Below, piece by piece: positions 36,933-46,604 of a DNA stretch of 64,000 bases. The notes below the pieces were generated by a model. It saw nothing but the letters and a program-made list of their open reading frames with translations, was not told where the DNA came from and searched no databases. This DNA comes from Clitopilus passeckerianus (lineage: Eukaryota; Basidiomycota; Agaricomycetes; Agaricales; Entolomataceae). Position numbers and translations under genes: made by a program. The first letter of the stretch is position 1. Every line of letters starts with the position of its first letter. The stretch covers positions 1,302,001 to 1,366,000 of the forward strand of contig CALYLX010000111.1 of the NCBI GenBank assembly GCA_944990035.1. Direction: 5' to 3'.

Positions 36933-37496
36933 TTATACATATGGGTTTCACGATTCCTGAGGTCAAACTCAATTGCTCACCCTCGTTGCTGTCGTCGTCG
37001 CTGTTATCAGCATGAAGAGTTCGAATTAACTCGGATCCACGTTCGTTGTCGTGCAACATACGATCGATCCCATTACGTTCAAACTTCTCAGGACACACAG
37101 ATGAGCTACTCCTATCAAACAGTCGTTCTATTTCGCAAATGGTACAGGAGACATTACAGCTATTTGACACCTATCTTCAGCCTGATGTTGGGTATCTGTG
37201 GTCAGGGAGTCAACATCCAGTCTACAAGGTCATATATAAAATAGAAATGTATCAGGAAAACCCAACGAATGATCTCCTGTGGGCATTTAGCCCTCGTATA
37301 ATAGGGAACAGAGGAATCATCATTTGCCATAAGCTGGAGTCGAACACTCACCCTCTTAGCTACGGTAGTGAATGTGAGGAGTCAAGTTGTGACTGCGACG
37401 ACGTCACAACGACGTTTGTAATGTAAGGCGGTTATGCTGCCGGCCTTGGGTCATTCTGTACGCCAGCCACTACATCATCCTTAACTTACAACCAAC
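36933..37496. promoter_or_regulatory. Divergent promoter region, ABCC / RING E3
   Basis: This 564-bp gap separates the ABCC start (minus) and the RING E3 start (plus), so it should contain both promoters. An open frame on the plus strand (37046-37426) has no recognisable domain. A tRNA T-loop-like string near 37334-37370 does not fold into a tRNA. No clear TATA or known factor site was found. Confidence 0.45.
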
Positions 37497-39111
37497 ATGT
37501 CCTCAAGAGAACCTCTTTGGTATTGTCACGAAGTAAGGCTTCGGCATCACGGAGGACGTCGTCGAGTAGCTGATTACCGTTCACAAACAGTGTAACGCCG
37601 AGATGAGGCCCCTGATGGCACGCTTATTCGCATCTATGAATCTAATCGCGCAAACCTGACCGTATACTAGGTCCCAGACCCCGTCTGTGCTTCATGTCAT
37701 GGGAGCTTTGTCGAGAAGGTGTGCGGCTTGTTGATCTAATTTCTGGCCTTCTCTAAGTACCTATCTCTGGTAGATGGATAACACTGAAGACGACCCGCGT
37801 GCATTCCACACAGCTCCTGGCGCAGCTCTTGGTGCAGGCAGTACAGACGATGGTCCACCGCCTGGAATAGATACCTTCCTCAGTACGCATCGTTGCGCTT
37901 ATTCGTCCTTTCCCGTTGCTTAACCGTGTCGCAGTGGGCCTACAGTCCTTACTTGATCGAGGCATGGGCGAACCGCCGCGTTCGCCCCGCCCAGGAAGTG
38001 GACTTCGTTTTGAATTTCACACAAGTACCACCGGAAGTCTAGGTGGCTTGAGGAACAGAAGTCCTGACGATGTTCCAACAATGTCAGAGTGAGAGCCCTA
38101 CACTTTCGACCGATGAGGTCAGCTAAACCTGGATCAGATTCATTGACCGACGTGCAAACAGAGGAACAGGCCCCGATCGGCCTGAACGAGATCGCAATCG
38201 TGCGAGCATTACTGGGCCACTCATGGCGCAATATCTTCTGGCAATGTTGAACGGTCGAGAGGATCATGGCGCGAACTTCCTTTCTGGGATGTCAGAGGGT
38301 AGAATGGGAGACTACGTATTTGGCCAAGAGGGTGTGTAATTCCACTCCAAAGCTAACAATCATAACTCATGGGGACGTAAAGCACTTGACGAAATTATCA
38401 CCCAACTAATGGAGAACTCAAACTCAAATCGGCCAGTACCTGCTTCTGAGGAGGTTATCGCCAACCTACCTAAGGAGACGTTGAAAGCCAACTGTATGTT
38501 TCCGCCTCACTCGTAGCTTATGCCTCATTCTGAACGTCCATTTAGCTCCTCTGCTTGAGAAAGACTGCGCCGTCTGCAAAGATCAGTTCAAACTCGATAC
38601 TGAAGATCCTGAGGAACAAGTAGTTGTGACTCTACCATGCAAGCACCCGTTCCACGAACCCTGCATCATGCCCTGGTTAAAATCAAGCGGAACATGTCCA
38701 GTCTGCAGGTACGTTAGCGTGCATGTTGAAATCCTTCTTTTCATCCAACAGTGCCTTCTGGATAGATACGCTCTCGTTCCACAGCCCGATGGTCACGGAA
38801 GTCCAAACTCAACCCCTGCTGCATCAAGTAGCAGTGGTCAACGTCAATCACCGCCGCCTAGATCGTTCACTGGTGCTCCCGGTGGCTTTCCAGCGCGTGC
38901 CCAAACCTCTGACAATGGCTTCTTCCAATCCCTTTTCAATAGCTTTGCTGGAAGAGAGACCCCACTTCGCAGTAATTCAAGCCCGAATCCTAGGCTGAAT
39001 AGGTCAACATCAGATCCATCTCGAGATTCCTCGAGCAGGCGGCCTGGAGGCAATGGATCGGGTTCTGATAATCAGCATGTTCCTGGCAGCTGGAGCGAGG
39101 ATCTGGATTAA
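37497..39111 (+). CDS. RNF115/RNF126-type RING-H2 E3 ubiquitin ligase
   Basis: Ubiquitin ligase with an N-terminal zinc ribbon and C-terminal RING-H2. The start at 37497 gives MSSREPLWYCHECNAEMRPL, then VPDPVCASCHGSFVEKMDN: two Cys pairs forming the ribbon that binds ubiquitin or clients in the human relatives. Joining them needs a GC-AG intron (37618-37670). A disordered stretch follows, then MAQYLLAMLNGRED and ALDEIITQLMENS, the conserved pre-RING helices. The RING reads CAVCKDQFKL, LPCKHPFHEPCIMPWLKS, GTCPVCRYALVPQ, with C-x2-C, H2 and C-x2-C ligands complete; its end spans an intron. The tail is Ser/Pro-rich, ending SWSEDLD at 39111. About 370 residues. Confidence 0.88.
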
Positions 39112-39460
39112 TCGTTATACTTTGATCTCAGCTACTTGTGTTGCATGTGGACGGCAATGACTTGTGCGCATTTGTTCTGCTTTGTACCGAACTACCTACT
39201 TTTACTTCATACTTCATACACTGGCCTAAATTATGACAAGACGCGTTTTTAATGCAATAGACCTCCATGACAAAATCCGTTTGAGTTGTCACTGCTATAC
39301 GAACACTTTAGCGTAGGCCGGGTCTTATGGTCAAACCCCAACACGTCATTGTTAGAGAGCAGAAATGTTTATGATTGGTATTTTGCGCGTGAATACATAG
39401 CGATAGATAAAGTTATACAACAGCTTTTCCCTGAACCCCTGGATACCAGAGACATCCCGC
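39112..39460. other. Convergent intergenic stretch
   Basis: This 349-bp stretch lies between the stop codons of the RING E3 gene and the protease gene and contains the two 3' UTRs. Nothing else was recognised. Confidence 0.5.
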
Positions 39461-41189
39461 TCAGTTGCTGGTAGCGGTTGTGTAAGGAGTAGTTGCGAAA
39501 CCGACGCGGTTGTTGGCGGTATCATAGACAGAGTAGAAGCGCTCGAGGAAGGCGTAGCCGTTGATGAAGTCGAGACCACTGCCGGAGCTGCTTCCGATGT
39601 CGGCAACGATGAGGTAAATGCTGCTGGAGCTGCCGCCAATCTCACTGTTCAGAGAGCGAGGGAAGATCTGAGCATTGGCAGTGAACTCGTAGGTGACCTG
39701 TACAGGCAACATCATTCAGTAAATGGTTCAAGCGAAGGAGGGCGTGGATACGTACACCGCTGATGGTGAAGAACAAGCTCTTGAGGTTAGCATACTGAGC
39801 AGAAGTAATGCGAAGGAGGCCCGTGTTGTTGTCTAGGACAGCGCCAGTGGCACTCTTGTACTTGTTGTAAGCATCGGTGGCGAGGAGGAGGAGGGTCGTG
39901 CCTTAATATGTGCGTTAGGACCTGGGGAGGGAAATGGAACTGAGTAGAAACACACCGGTGTCGACGATACCAGCAGTATTGGAAAGGATAGAGGTGGTGC
40001 CGTACTTGATCGACTGGTTAATACCCCAGTATGCACTTGCGGGATAGGTGCTCGTGACAGGGCTGTCATGATCGTAAGGTGGATAGTTCAAAACCTGGGA
40101 AGATCTTGTCTCACGTGTAGTTGATTGAGCCAGTGTACTTCGAGCTGTCAGTGCCTCCCCAGCTGAGTTCACCGTTGAAGTCGTCCTCCGAAGTGGTGGG
40201 GTTGAAGGAAATGCCGATGGAGTGGCCTGAGACCAGGCCTTGGGTGTAGGCGTTGTCGGTAACGGTAGGGATGGAGGTGCTTGAGCCGGGAGACAAGGTT
40301 CCTAACGAAATATCAACGCATGCCTCTTATTACTTTTGAGAATCGTGCTCACCGACAGTCAAATCGACAGGGCCGATGCTGATGAAAGCATGTCCCGATT
40401 AGCTCTGATGTACCTGAACATAAGTGTGGCGCAACGTACCCAAGAATGCCGTCAACTCCATCGAAGCCGGTTGCCTGTGGTTGGATGAGCGTCTCACGCC
40501 TTATACGAAAAAGAACACACGGTCCATACCTTAGAAGCGACACCGATGGATTGCTTGGTAATAGCGAGACCAGAGGCAAGAGTGACAAGATCTGTGTACT
40601 CAGTTCCCGAGAAGGAGCCAGATCCGTAGGTAACAGACTATACGGGTTATCAGAAGCTCGAATTTGCCTCGTGCATGTGTGGCCGACTTACCACTTTGTT
40701 GGAGGTCTTGGTGCTAGTGCTGGTCACAACGTACTTCTTGTCTGCTCCGACCCAAGTGTTTGAGCTGGCAGATGTGTGTGAGCTGTCGTTAGAGGTCGAA
40801 AAGATGAAAAGTCCAACCTTCCAGTATCAATAATGAGGTTGTCTATCAACAACGTAGTTAGAAATAGGCTTATGTGTACCAGTAAGTAAATTGTGCTCAC
40901 AGCTGGTGGCAGGGCTGCCGACACCGACTGAGGCGATGTAGGTAACCAGTTGGTTATCGACAGACTCGTTGATGATGGCGGTCTCCCTGAAAGGACTGTC
41001 CTTGTTGGCATTGGCCTTCAAAGCCTTAGCCCTGTTGACATCGTGGCGAACAAGGTTGTGAATGCTGGTGGTATTAAGTTTTCTGGCGAGAGGAAGAGTG
41101 ACTGGGCTATCCCGCACGGTCACAATGGGGTTGGCTGCCACAGTGAGAGCGAGCAGGAGGGTAGAAAGCAAGGAAGCAGTGGGGAACAT
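39461..41189 (-). CDS. Secreted A1-family aspartic protease (polyporopepsin-like)
   Basis: Extracellular acid endopeptidase. The start at 41189 gives a signal peptide (MFPTASLLSTLLLALTVAA) and a propeptide (PLARKLNTTSIHNLVRHD). The mature part begins near NQLVTYIASVGVGSPATS. First catalytic site: LIIDTG spliced to SSNTWVGADKKY. The flap reads VTYGSGSFSGTEYTD. Further blocks are GVASKATGFDGVDGILG, SIGISFNPTTSEDDFNGEL and YWGINQSIKYGTT. Second catalytic site: AGIVDTGTTLLLLATDAY. The C-terminus FLERFYSVYDTANNRVGFA ends TTATSN at 39461. Both catalytic Asp residues are present. Eight or so short introns. A TATA box lies about 60 bp upstream of the ATG. A decayed paralogue lies 1.3 kb upstream. Confidence 0.92.
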
Positions 41190-42479
41190 CTTGTTTGCAC
41201 AGAAGAGGAAGAGCTGTTGCTGGTGGACACATTCAACTTGCAGTCACCTTTATACTTCTCGGTATCGAAGTATCGTGTGGTCCTCTACAAAGTATGCACA
41301 TGGTTGCAGATAGGACAGGTAGCACACCCAGAATGGAAGAGTAACACGAAAAATCGCGATGGTGACTAGCCTAGCTCAACGAGCATAACTGGATCGATCT
41401 AAAATTAGCCCTGTAACGCAATATGAGGATGGAGCCTGCCAAGCGGATAGAAAGTAGCACGAGGATCTGTTACCTGGCTTCTCCGGAAGGCATGTCTATC
41501 GCTGCCGCCATTGACGCCATCCCAGGTTGGCTCAGGACATCGATAGTCACCTGCTCAGCTTCCCGATTGTTGAAGTTCGGGGCTGTAGGAACCCTCAAAC
41601 CCTCGTAGCTCGGAATGTGCGATCTGACAGAACGGAAGGCACAGGCAGCCGGAAGCTGAGAGAGAGAAAAGGATTGTTGCGTAACAATGACCGAGATTTA
41701 GTCCGGCGTGCTCTTGCAAGGTGGAGTTCTAAAGACTGGCGCCTAGCCTGGTTTACTGCGAATTGGACTGACTTGGAGCAACTTCCGATGAATAATAATT
41801 TGCCGGATGCCCTAATCATGAGGTGCAATGGCGTTCATTATTCCTAAAAGACAACGTTCGCTCAACGGAGAAATGCACCTTCAACGATTAAACTCTGGAA
41901 GGACGAGATGCAGCCGCCGAACATATGGTCAAGAAGTAAGAAATGCGTTCACGAGATCGCCGGAACTCAAGGGTAGATAAGATGTGACATACCTCAACAG
42001 TACCGCGCCAGTCATGACGGTTTTCAGCAGGACCCTGTTGAATCTGCTGCCAAATTGCTGGTGGTGAGCAGAGGTAAAAATAGCCTGTTGCTAAAAATAA
42101 CACTCCCATTCCGCCTCCCATGTGCTCTGCAGCTGTCCATCAGTGACTGTCATCGCCGTACAATGCCTTGATGGAAGCAACGCTTCTCTGCCGATCATAC
42201 GCATATGAGCGAGCTCCTTGTACAACAATATTGCAAGACACGGCACCCAGCATGGCCAGAAAGGCCAGGTATAATATAATGAGACAGACGGGTTAAGGAA
42301 GAACGCTTACCCAAAGTACCTATACTTGGTTGTGGCAGGAATCAAATGTCGTGAATTGAACAGGAATTTTTGACACGACGATCAGAATAGACAATGGAAT
42401 ATAATGGTGCAATATGAGCTGATACACTGGCAAGCCATACAAGTTTATGATCTTCGTTAACCGGAAATGGCTATCGGGC
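41190..42479. other. Gene-poor stretch with a possible broken membrane-protein ORF
   Basis: About 1.3 kb upstream of the protease. The first 100 bp hold its promoter. On the minus strand, one reading frame from about 42285 to 41990 encodes two hydrophobic stretches (YLAFLAMLGAVSCNIVVQG and GGGMGVLFLATGYFYLC) with a hydrophilic segment (SYAYDRQRSVASIKALYGDD) between them. An in-frame TGA sits just before the second stretch (WTAAEH). This may be a relic or chance. Plus-strand frames at 41423-41847 show no family signature. Confidence 0.3.
41248..41255 (-). promoter_or_regulatory. TATA box of the aspartic protease gene
   Basis: The minus strand reads GTATAAAG about 60 bp before the protease ATG at 41189. 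Position and sequence suit a focused promoter of a strongly induced secreted enzyme. Confidence 0.55.
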
Positions 42480-43900
42480 CGTCAGATGAGGTGGAATGCG
42501 TACCGAACGCCATTGGAGGTAGTCGCAAAGCCGACTTCACAATTAGGGGTATCAAACACAGAGTAGAATTCGTTCAAGAAATACATTGATCGGTGACGAA
42601 GTCTCGAAGCTACACCCGACGGCTTTCCGGTATCAGCAACAACCTGATAACTATCGTTGGTGATGCGGTCGACGATGGTGTGCAGAGTTTGCGGCCCGAT
42701 TGAACATTGGAAGTCGGTTCACAAATAGCTTGCAACATGTTGTCAACGATATGTGGAACCTGGGACGGGGTTGAGGTGGACGAAGCATTGCCTCTGTAGG
42801 TTGATGGAGAGGACCAGTGCTTCGGTTTATCAGAGCGTGAAGCACCCAGTTGGCTGTCGATGGCAAACTTGGGAGGATGTTGTGCCTATGCAAGCAATGT
42901 GGAGCATCGCAACATAACGAGCGGAAATGTGTACCGGTGTCAGCAACGTCGGCGGCGTTAGAAAGACTGCTGGTCGAGGTACCAGTTCTGACGCCTTAGT
43001 TGTACTTGAACGTGCTTGTCTTGAGGGCGACCCGAGTGTCTTGTGATTGCTCAGCGAGTCGAGCAAGATCGATATGTCCCGCTTTAGAGTACATATTGCT
43101 AGCCTCCAACCTCTGCAAAGACCTAGCTCAAGGGAGCTCAACACATGTGATTTCGTCATGCAGAGTCCCAATAGAGTTGATTGGATAAAATTGGATAGCG
43201 ATCTCAATTGCGGTAATGGTCCAGAGAAGGCGTGACCGGCGACAGTTGGTGTTGCATTGTTAGCTGTAAATGATAAGGTCCTAAAAATATCAATGCGACC
43301 AGATGGACATCGACGACGAGAATACTGTTGAGCTAAGATCGGGTCAATGAAGCCGGTACTTTCACCTTGAATCGAGATGTCCTGCCATCTCATTTGCGTC
43401 AGTGTTCGGCAAATCATGTACCCCATGATACTTCAAAGGTCTAACATGCTGATCCTGGTTTCCTGCCTGTGTAACATCTATGGATTGCTGCGACTATCCA
43501 GCAGGTGAAAGAGCGGTGTTAGCAGTCAACGTTTCAACTCGCGTCCCTGCAGAAACGACTTTGTTATTGGTTGGAACGATTGCCGATAAAATGACAAGAT
43601 AGCTACCGTCCGACTGGTGGATCGTTGCTGATGATATGTCACCTATTTCATTACATGAGGAATGCAACAATATGGGTTCGTTAACCAGCTGCGTATTTGA
43701 ATTGTTCCTAGCGTATGCTTTCTACGACTTGACCAAGGGAAGGGATTGGATTGGGATCCATGCCGAGCCTAGGTCATGTTGCGCAGTAACATCTCAGTCT
43801 TGAGGAGCCAACACGACGACTCGGTGGTGGGAATATGGATAAGAGTCTAGGATCAGCTTCCGTCGAGTGGCAGAGTTATGTAGTCAACTGTGCAGGAGCA
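42480..43900 (-). pseudogene. Decayed A1 aspartic protease paralogue
   Basis: The minus strand contains fragments in the same order as the intact neighbour. Near 42900-42990 it reads SSLSNAADVADTGTH, matching the second catalytic block (ILSNTAGIVDTGTT). At 42500-42640 it reads YQVVADTGKPSG, then FLNEFYSVFDTPNCEVGFAT, matching the C-terminal block (FLERFYSVYDTANNRVGFA). Further upstream, DNA around 43460-43600 resembles the flap and IGVASK regions only at nucleotide level. Frames change repeatedly, stops intervene and the Leu-rich segment after the DTG is scrambled, so no product is expected. It is probably a tandem duplicate that died. Ends are approximate. Confidence 0.6.
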
Positions 43901-44110
43901 GTAACCTTGCAGTAACCAACGAAATGACCAAATTCGGGCAAGGCGCCGCATAGGCCGGAACGATTTCCTTTCACAGCCACTGGAAGCTCCAATATGGTCG
44001 ACGGTTATATGCATTCATGGATACAATACACAACTGGCAAAATACAATTATACGACGCGTAGGGAAAGCATAGTGGAAGTGCAGGGTAATGATGAGAGTT
44101 AACTTATTGT

Positions 44111-45951
44111 CTATGCAAAGCGGACTTTTTCACCAGGGCGACCTTCACTAAGGAGGACGACAGCCTTATAGGAACTTCAGCAAGGAGGAAAATCTTTGAA
44201 ATAATCCAACATACATATTTTCCGCTAATCTTCCAGCCAGGCTCTTCCTTGTCGAGACGTTCAGCGAGTTGGTCACCCTCGGAACCCAGGCCGACGACAA
44301 CATCGCTCTTGATTGTTCGCAAGCTGACGATTTTGGGTGCACCTGCAGAGCTAGCCATGGGTCCAATAGCGACTTCGAAAGGTGTGCTTGCGGGTGCAGC
44401 ACAATCGTACGTAAGTTTACGGTGATTCAGGTCGCCCTTGAAGAAGACAAGGTCGGAACGAGAGAGGTGCAGGAACAAATCTGGGGCCTCACTGTGGAGG
44501 TCCCAGAATGTGTATCCTGTGCACCAGAATGGATGTTGCTCGTAGACCCATTTGCCTTCCTTCTCATATTGCTTCACACGTCATAGATGAGCATTTGACT
44601 GACGACGTAGATAGGAGTTGATAAATACCTTCCACCTTAATCCCAAACGGCGAAGGGACTCAAGCTCGACGTCACTGGCTTTGGGGAAGAGATGGCCGTA
44701 AACCATAGTGTTCAGAAGCCACTCCCAATCCTTCCTGGTGACGTCGGAGACGAACCACGGATATCGTTTCCCATGGAAGTGGACTTGCTTAGCCAAACCA
44801 CTCTGAATCAGGAAGTCGGCTGCGATGTTGATCAGCACTAGCCTGCAGTGTAGGGAGGTAGAATCACGAACCGTAAACACAGTCACAGTAGAGCTCAAAC
44901 CCTGCGTTGTCGAGAATGAAATCAATTCTTCCTCCAGTGTTTTCCCGGAGAACTTTGACATAGTCCCAAAGGCGATGCAAATCGTTCCCAAGAATATTCT
45001 TCTCGGTGGCTGCAAGGTGGTCTCCACCAGTCGATTGCAAAGATTTGATTTGTTCTTCAGTCATGTTGATCAGGAGCGACAGGTCGGTAGAATTTCCCCA
45101 CAAGCAAACTGCAGACAGGTTAGAGGACTGGTTGATATTTGGGCCATGAACATACTCTGAGTCAATTCCAAGAACATGAGGCGTTCGGCTTCCGACTTTT
45201 CTTCAGCAGGCAGATTCTCTGCAATAGAGAAAGGCTCCGCAAAACGTGTCGAGAGCTCAAAGACGGCATCCATAGAACGAGAGAATGTGTCACACTAAGG
45301 AAGGGATCAGACATGCAACTCGGTCGTATAAAGAAGGCTCGCTAACTTTTTGTCTGTAGAAGACGTCATAGTCTCTCCAGAATTTGCTGACGCTGAAAGC
45401 CTCACGCAGACGACGATACTTGTAGGCTTCGGCAAACAACCACGGAGCATTCATGAAATCCTTGCCTAGACTTCGTTTAGGTATCACAGGTTGGAAGAGA
45501 AGGGTGCATATATGCACATACCTTGGAAGTACTTGGCGATTTCTTTGTTCCATAGAGCAACATCAGCTTCGTTATCGTCAACGATAGGCCTGAGCTTCTT
45601 GTTGCCGCTAAGGTCAGTCATCAGCTCGCCCATTCGTTCGGCACAAGCGGCAAGGTCGACGATGCGTTCCTCAGACGACTCAGTGTTGAGAGTGAGGATA
45701 GTGTCATCGATGGCCTTTCCAAGAATGGTAGGAAGCCTCGATTGCATAGTGGCATGAGCGAAAGAATACTCATGGTAACCACGGTATGCTGGCCATGGTG
45801 GGTTGTTGGGGTCGACACGAGTAGGTGTCCTTGGCCAAGGAGCTTTGATCTCCTTCTTATCTGGAAGATGTCCAAGAGAGAGGGTGACCTTTCTAGGAGC
45901 ACCAGAGGATGTAACGGGGTGAACGCCGTTGGCGTTGGCGGTGGTAGTCAT
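44111..45951 (-). CDS. DUF89 / ARMT1-like damage-control phosphatase
   Basis: Metal-dependent phosphatase family (yeast YMR027W, human ARMT1) thought to remove damaged sugar phosphates. The start at 45951 gives MTTTANANGVHPV, then WPAYRGYHEYSFAHATMQSR and LPTILGKAIDDTI. The middle reads APWLFAEAYKYRRLREAFS. The core is STDLSLLINMTEEQIKSLQS, IDFILDNAGFELYCDCV (the conserved DNAGFE) and KRYPWFVSDVTRKDWEWLL. A second metal-site block is LVFFKGDLNHRKLTYDC. Splicing a GTATGT donor gives the final exon AVVLLSEGRPGEKVRFA, ending at 44111. About 490 residues, normal for the subfamily. The methyltransferase activity once proposed for human ARMT1 is disputed. Intact. Confidence 0.9.
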
Positions 45952-46604
45952 GAGGAAAGGAGAGGATGGGGGTCTTTTCGATATCTTCGTTGGTTTTATA
46001 TCAATCCCGGGATTACTCGACCATTTTTATTGGGATGACGTCACGATACAGTCAAAAATTATGCCCACCCCCAGATAAGAAATTCACCTTCCGCCTTGGG
46101 TCATCGCGCATCCTCCTGGGGACGACTAAAATACATGCATATGCATCTTAACTGGCCATACTACATCTGCGCAACGTCAAAGACGGCGAGAAATTGCTTG
46201 AGAGCGCATTTCGTCACCGTTTTTCATGGGTTATGGCTGGCTGAAAAGTATACCAGGGTCTTCCAGATCGGGGCAAGAGTAGCTGAAAAGCGGGCTTCAC
46301 TTCTAAAGGAAGATGAAAGAGATCAGAAGTAGCTCCACTTTCATGAAATTCTCCGAGCTAAAGCATGATGATGATTCGCTTGTCCGTTGCGTGCCGTCCT
46401 TGCCATGATATCGTGTTTTTGAGGGTGCGAACCTAAATCAAGCAGGTGGTGCTTTGCGATCAATGAACAATGATGCGTGGGAACAAATAAGAACGCGATC
46501 ACGTGACTAGTCAAACGCGTTGAGCCTCCGTATATTGTTCCCACGAACCACGATCAAAGTAACAGTGGGGACGGTGACCCCTGCAGAGCCAAGAGACGAC
46601 CGCC
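45952..46604. promoter_or_regulatory. Divergent promoter with CRE-like and E-box palindromes
   Basis: This 653-bp gap separates the DUF89 start (minus) from the coiled-coil gene (plus). A perfect TGACGTCA palindrome lies at 46036-46043, about 85 bp upstream of the DUF89 ATG; that sequence is the CREB/ATF bZIP site. A TCACGTGA palindrome lies at 46499-46506, about 100 bp upstream of the coiled-coil ATG; CACGTG is the E-box core bound by bHLH factors such as Cbf1. Binding is inference. No coding exon was recognised. Confidence 0.4.

Noticed and set aside
36950..37060. Possible extra first exon of the ABCC gene (MLHDNERGSELIRTL)
   Set aside because: The available donor leaves the wrong phase for joining to the TMD0 exon. 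The ATG at 36932 starts a plausible TMD0 by itself.
37325..37372. tRNA-like string on the minus strand (TGTTCGACTCC)
   Set aside because: It looks like a T-loop, but the T stem does not pair and no matching acceptor, D or anticodon arms are found nearby.
37046..37426. 126-codon plus-strand ORF in the ABCC/RING promoter
   Set aside because: No recognisable motif and no sign of linked exons; it lies in a divergent promoter and overlaps the possible ABCC 5' UTR.
38129..38256. Alternative frame for the RING E3 middle exon
   Set aside because: It reads into a stop. The other frame continues to the conserved MAQYLLAMLNGRED helix and the RING.
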